From positions 1 to 16,466 of the forward strand of contig CALHBZ010000051.1 in NCBI GenBank assembly GCA_937930605.1: 16,466 nucleotides of DNA, given 5' to 3'. This DNA comes from Streptococcus oralis. GTDB lineage: Bacteria > Bacillota > Bacilli > Lactobacillales > Streptococcaceae. Positions 13,130 to 16,466 of the stretch are shown here, one piece after another; the first letter of the stretch is position 1; each line of letters opens with the position of its first letter. A model generated the notes under the pieces. The model saw only the letters and a list, made by a program, of their open reading frames with translations. It was not told where the DNA came from and made no database searches. The position numbers and the translations under genes are program-made.

Positions 13130-16100
13130 AGCCTATTTCCTTCTTAACTGAGGAAGAGATTCAAAAACTGCAAGTAGCAGAAGCGAGTTCGAGCAAGGAA
13201 CAGAAGAAAACAGCCGAGCAAATCGAAGCCATCTACACTTCTGGTCAAAATATCCTCGTTTCAGCGTCTGCTGGTTCTGGGAAAACCTTTGTCATGGCAG
13301 AGCGTATCCTGGATCAATTGGCGCGTGGTGTGGAAATCAGTCAACTCTTTATCTCGACCTTTACCGTCAAGGCTGCGACTGAACTCAAGGAACGCTTGGA
13401 GAAAAAAATCAGCCAGCAAATCCAAGAAACCGATGATGTCGATCTTAAACAGCACTTGGGACGACAGTTAGCAGACCTCCCCAATGCTGCCATCGGAACC
13501 ATGGACTCCTTCACACAAAAATTCCTCGGCAAACATGGCTACCTGATTGATATCGCACCAAATTTTCGTATTCTACAAAATGAAAGCGAACAGTTAATCT
13601 TAAAAAACGAAGTTTTTCATCAGGTGTTTGAAGAGCATTACCAAGGTGAAAACAAAGAGAACTTTAGTCGTTTGGTGAAGAATTTTGCTGGTCGAGGCAA
13701 GGATGAACGTGGTCTGCGTCAGCAAGTCTACAAAATTTATGACTTTTTACAATCTACTAGCAGCCCTCAGAAATGGCTGAGTGAATCTTTCCTCAAAGGA
13801 TTTGAAGAAGCTGATTTTACTAGTGAAAAAGGGAAACTGAATGAGAAAATCCAGCAGGCGCTTTGGGATTTGGAAAGCTTTTTCCGTTATCATCTAGATA
13901 ATGATGCCAAAGAGTTCCCCAAAGCTGCCTATTTAGAAGCTATTCAAGATGTTTTGGATGAAATTAGCTCCTTAAATCACGAGTCTGATAGTCAGGCTTA
14001 TCAAGAAGTGCTTGTTCGTGTTGTCGCCATCTCAAAGGAGAAAAATGGTCGGGCTCTAGCTAACTCTAGTCGAAAGGCTGATTTGAAGCCACTTGCAGAT
14101 GCTTATAACGAGGAGAGAAAATCCCAGTTTGCAAAACTTGGACAGCTAGCTGATCAGGTAACGATTCTTGACTATCAAGAGCGTTATCATGGAGACATTT
14201 GGGAGCTAGCTAAAACTTTCCAAAACTTTATTAGTGATTTTGTGGAGGCTTATCGTGAGCGTAAACGCCAGGAAAATGCCTTTGAATTTGCTGATATCAG
14301 CCATTACACCATTGAAATTTTAGAGAATTTCCTACATGTCCGTGAGGCTTATCAGGAGCGATTTCACGAAGTCATGGTCGATGAGTATCAGGATACCAAC
14401 CACATTCAAGAACGGATGCTGGAATTGCTGTCAAATGGTCATAATCGCTTTATGGTAGGAGATATCAAGCAGTCCATCTACCGTTTCCGTCAGGCAGATC
14501 CACAGATTTTTAATGAGAAGTTCCAACGCTATGCGAAAAATCCCCAAGAAGGCAAGTTGATTCTTCTTAAAGAAAATTTCCGCAGTAGTTCAGAAGTGCT
14601 ATCGGCAACCAACCATGTCTTTGAACGGCTCATGGACCAAGAAGTCGGAGAAATCAACTATGATAGCATGCACCAGCTTGTTTTTGCCAATACCAAACTA
14701 ACTCCCAATCCTGAGAACAAAGCAGAATTTCTCCTCTACGATAAGGACGACAGTGGGCAAGAGGAAGAAGAGGGTCAGACAGATACGAAACTCACAGGTG
14801 AAATGCGCTTAGTCATCAAGGAAATCCTAAAGCTCCATCAAGAGAAAGGTGTGGCCTTTAAGGAAATTGCCCTTTTGACTTCCAGTCGCAGTCGTAATGA
14901 CCAGATACTCCTAGCTCTGTCTGAGTACGGGATTCCTGTAAAAACAGATGGAGAACAAAACAATTACCTCCAATCTCTAGAAGTGCAAGTCATGCTAGAC
15001 ACTCTTCGTGTTATTCACAATCCCCTGCAAGACTATGCCTTGGTTGCGCTTATGAAGTCTCCAATGTTTAGCTTTGATGAGGACGAGTTAGCACGTTTCT
15101 CCCTTCAGAAAGCAGCTGATAAAGTCCAAGAGAATCTTTATGAGAAACTGCTTCATGCTCAAAAACAGGAAACCGAGAGTAAAGAATTAATTCACTCAGC
15201 TTTAGCGGAAAAACTAATCCAATTCATGGATATCTTGGATTCTTGGCGCTTATATGCCAAAACCCACTCCCTCTATGACTTGATTTGGAAGATATACAAC
15301 GATCGTTTTTACTATGATTATGTCGGAGCCTTGCCTAACGGTCCTGCCAGACAAGCCAACCTCTATGCCTTAGCTTTGAGAGCAGACCAGTTTGAAAAGA
15401 GTAATTTCAAGGGCTTGTCTCGTTTCATTCGAATGATTGATCAGGTTTTGGAAGCACAGCATGATCTTGCAAGCGTGGCCGTCGCACCGCCTAAAGACGC
15501 AGTAGAACTCATGACCATTCACAAGAGTAAAGGACTGGAGTTTCCTTATGTCTTTATCCTCAACATGGATCAAGATTTTAATAAGCAAGACTCAATGTCT
15601 GATGTTATTCTCAGTCGGCAGAATGGGCTTGGTGTCAAATACATTGCCAAGGTGGAAACAGGAGCAGTAGAAGCACACTATCCTAAAACCATTAAACTCT
15701 CCATTCCTAGCCTTACTTATACGCAGAATGAAGAAGAACTGAAACTGGCTAGCTATTCAGAGCAGATGCGTCTGCTGTATGTTGCCATGACACGGGCTGA
15801 GAAAAAGTTTTATCTTGTCGGTAAGGGCTCTCGTGAAAAGCTGGAAGCCAAGGAATATCCAGCATCTGAAAACGGAAAACTAGATAAAAATACCAGACTT
15901 CAAGCAAGGAATTTCCAAGATTGGATCTGGGCTATCACTAAAGTATTTGCCAAGGAAAATCTCAACTTTAGCTATCGTTTTGTTGGTGAAGACCAGCTGA
16001 CCAGAGAAGCTATTGGTCAATTGGAAAATAAGAGTCCTCTACAAGATAGCTCTCAAGCAGACAATCGTCAGTCAGAAATCATCAAAGAAGCCCTTGAAAT

Positions 16101-16466
16101 GCTAAAAGAAGTAGAAGTCTATAATACTCTGCACCATGCGGCTATTGAACTCCCTAGTGTCCAAACTCCTAGCCAAATCAAGAAATTCTATGAACCGGTT
16201 ATGGATATGGAAGGTGTTCAAATTGCTAACCAAACCAAATCACCAGAGAAACATATCAGCTTCGATTTACCAGATTTTTCAACTAAAGAAAAGGTAACGG
16301 GAGCGGAGATTGGTAGTGCAACCCACGAACTCATGCAGCGAATTGACCTCAGTCAGCAACCAACACTTGCTAGCCTGATAGAAACTCTGAAACAAGTTCA
16401 AACGAGTCCAGCTGTCAGAGACAAGATCAATCTTGCGAAAATCCTAGCTTTCTTTGACACACCACT
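13126..16466 (+). CDS. rexA: ATP-dependent helicase/nuclease subunit A (partial, runs off the window)
   Basis: RexA is the motor and nuclease subunit of RexAB, an SF1A UvrD-type 3'-5' helicase with a C-terminal RecB-like nuclease. The frame from the ATGA overlap with rexB stays open for 1113 codons to the window end. The usual length is about 1210-1220 aa, so roughly 100 residues are missing. Motifs: Walker [10 protein letters not shown] (46-54), Walker [11 protein letters not shown] (416-425), [12 protein letters not shown] (445-456), KENFRSS (motif IV, R486), [15 protein letters not shown] (793-807, motif V region), [13 protein letters not shown] (motif VI, R890), and the first nuclease motif [12 protein letters not shown] with H1067. 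The last nuclease residues (the DYKTD-type block) would lie beyond the end. An AGAGGAG site at 13110-13116 inside rexB precedes the ATG by 9 bases. Confidence 0.97.
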   Translation, partial: MKPISFLTEEEIQKLQVAEASSSKEQKKTAEQIEAIYTSGQNILVSASAGSGKTFVMAERILDQLARGVEISQLFISTFTVKAATELKERLEKKISQQIQETDDVDLKQHLGRQLADLPNAAIGTMDSFTQKFLGKHGYLIDIAPNFRILQNESEQLILKNEVFHQVFEEHYQGENKENFSRLVKNFAGRGKDERGLRQQVYKIYDFLQSTSSPQKWLSESFLKGFEEADFTSEKGKLNEKIQQALWDLESFFRYHLDNDAKEFPKAAYLEAIQDVLDEISSLNHESDSQAYQEVLVRVVAISKEKNGRALANSSRKADLKPLADAYNEERKSQFAKLGQLADQVTILDYQERYHGDIWELAKTFQNFISDFVEAYRERKRQENAFEFADISHYTIEILENFLHVREAYQERFHEVMVDEYQDTNHIQERMLELLSNGHNRFMVGDIKQSIYRFRQADPQIFNEKFQRYAKNPQEGKLILLKENFRSSSEVLSATNHVFERLMDQEVGEINYDSMHQLVFANTKLTPNPENKAEFLLYDKDDSGQEEEEGQTDTKLTGEMRLVIKEILKLHQEKGVAFKEIALLTSSRSRNDQILLALSEYGIPVKTDGEQNNYLQSLEVQVMLDTLRVIHNPLQDYALVALMKSPMFSFDEDELARFSLQKAADKVQENLYEKLLHAQKQETESKELIHSALAEKLIQFMDILDSWRLYAKTHSLYDLIWKIYNDRFYYDYVGALPNGPARQANLYALALRADQFEKSNFKGLSRFIRMIDQVLEAQHDLASVAVAPPKDAVELMTIHKSKGLEFPYVFILNMDQDFNKQDSMSDVILSRQNGLGVKYIAKVETGAVEAHYPKTIKLSIPSLTYTQNEEELKLASYSEQMRLLYVAMTRAEKKFYLVGKGSREKLEAKEYPASENGKLDKNTRLQARNFQDWIWAITKVFAKENLNFSYRFVGEDQLTREAIGQLENKSPLQDSSQADNRQSEIIKEALEMLKEVEVYNTLHHAAIELPSVQTPSQIKKFYEPVMDMEGVQIANQTKSPEKHISFDLPDFSTKEKVTGAEIGSATHELMQRIDLSQQPTLASLIETLKQVQTSPAVRDKINLAKILAFFDTP

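Noticed and set aside
1..16466. CRISPR arrays, tRNA or rRNA genes, insertion-sequence transposases, phage integrase or attachment sites
   Set aside because: None was seen by eye on either strand. Coding density leaves only short gaps, and these are described as promoters, terminators or the small repeat.

Overview
The window looks like the chromosome of a low-GC Gram-positive coccus, most likely a mitis-group Streptococcus (inference). RexA/RexB, NspC, AguA and AguB all read like the pneumococcal-type proteins. Promoters are mostly extended -10 (TGnTATAAT) boxes, and a streptococcal-style small intergenic repeat precedes rexB. No rRNA, tRNA, CRISPR array, transposase or integrase was seen.

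Layout. (1) 1-3185, plus strand: the end of a polyamine operon. It holds the last residues of an upstream gene, then nspC, aguA and aguB with overlapping or nearly touching ends, closed by a strong hairpin terminator. AguA and AguB turn agmatine into putrescine. NspC decarboxylates carboxy(nor)spermidine, so the operon joins putrescine supply to triamine synthesis. (2) 3186-4050: a single TraX-family membrane protein gene with its own promoter. (3) 4051-7490: a two-component system (OmpR-type regulator and a small one-TM kinase, plus strand) converging on an ABC-2 permease and ATPase pair (minus strand). One hairpin separates the two pairs. The ATPase has Glu where the Q-loop Gln is expected, as in lantibiotic-immunity LanF proteins. 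Its promoter is preceded by two perfect 9-bp direct repeats at 11-bp period, a plausible site for the neighbouring regulator. This looks like a peptide-antibiotic sensing and resistance module. (4) 7498-8410, minus strand: a Cof-type HAD phosphatase gene with its own promoter and terminator. (5) 8440-9610, plus strand: a small cassette encoding a double-glycine-leader peptide (73 aa, two Cys in the 52-aa mature part) and a CPBP/Abi-type intramembrane protease. It has an elaborate leader region: extended -10, a dyad over the expected transcription start, and an AT-rich hairpin. This is the best candidate in the window for an undescribed bacteriocin/immunity or signalling system. (6) 9578-9754: a compact repeat element (about 177 bp) with imperfect terminal inverted repeats and three internal hairpins, probably RUP/MITE-like. 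(7) 9800 to the end: rexB and the first about 1113 codons of rexA, overlapping by ATGA, encoding the AddAB-type recombination helicase-nuclease. RexA runs off the window.

The ends (polyamine operon, rexAB) are housekeeping. The middle (about 3.2-9.75 kb) is a chain of separately promoted small units and looks like the variable part.
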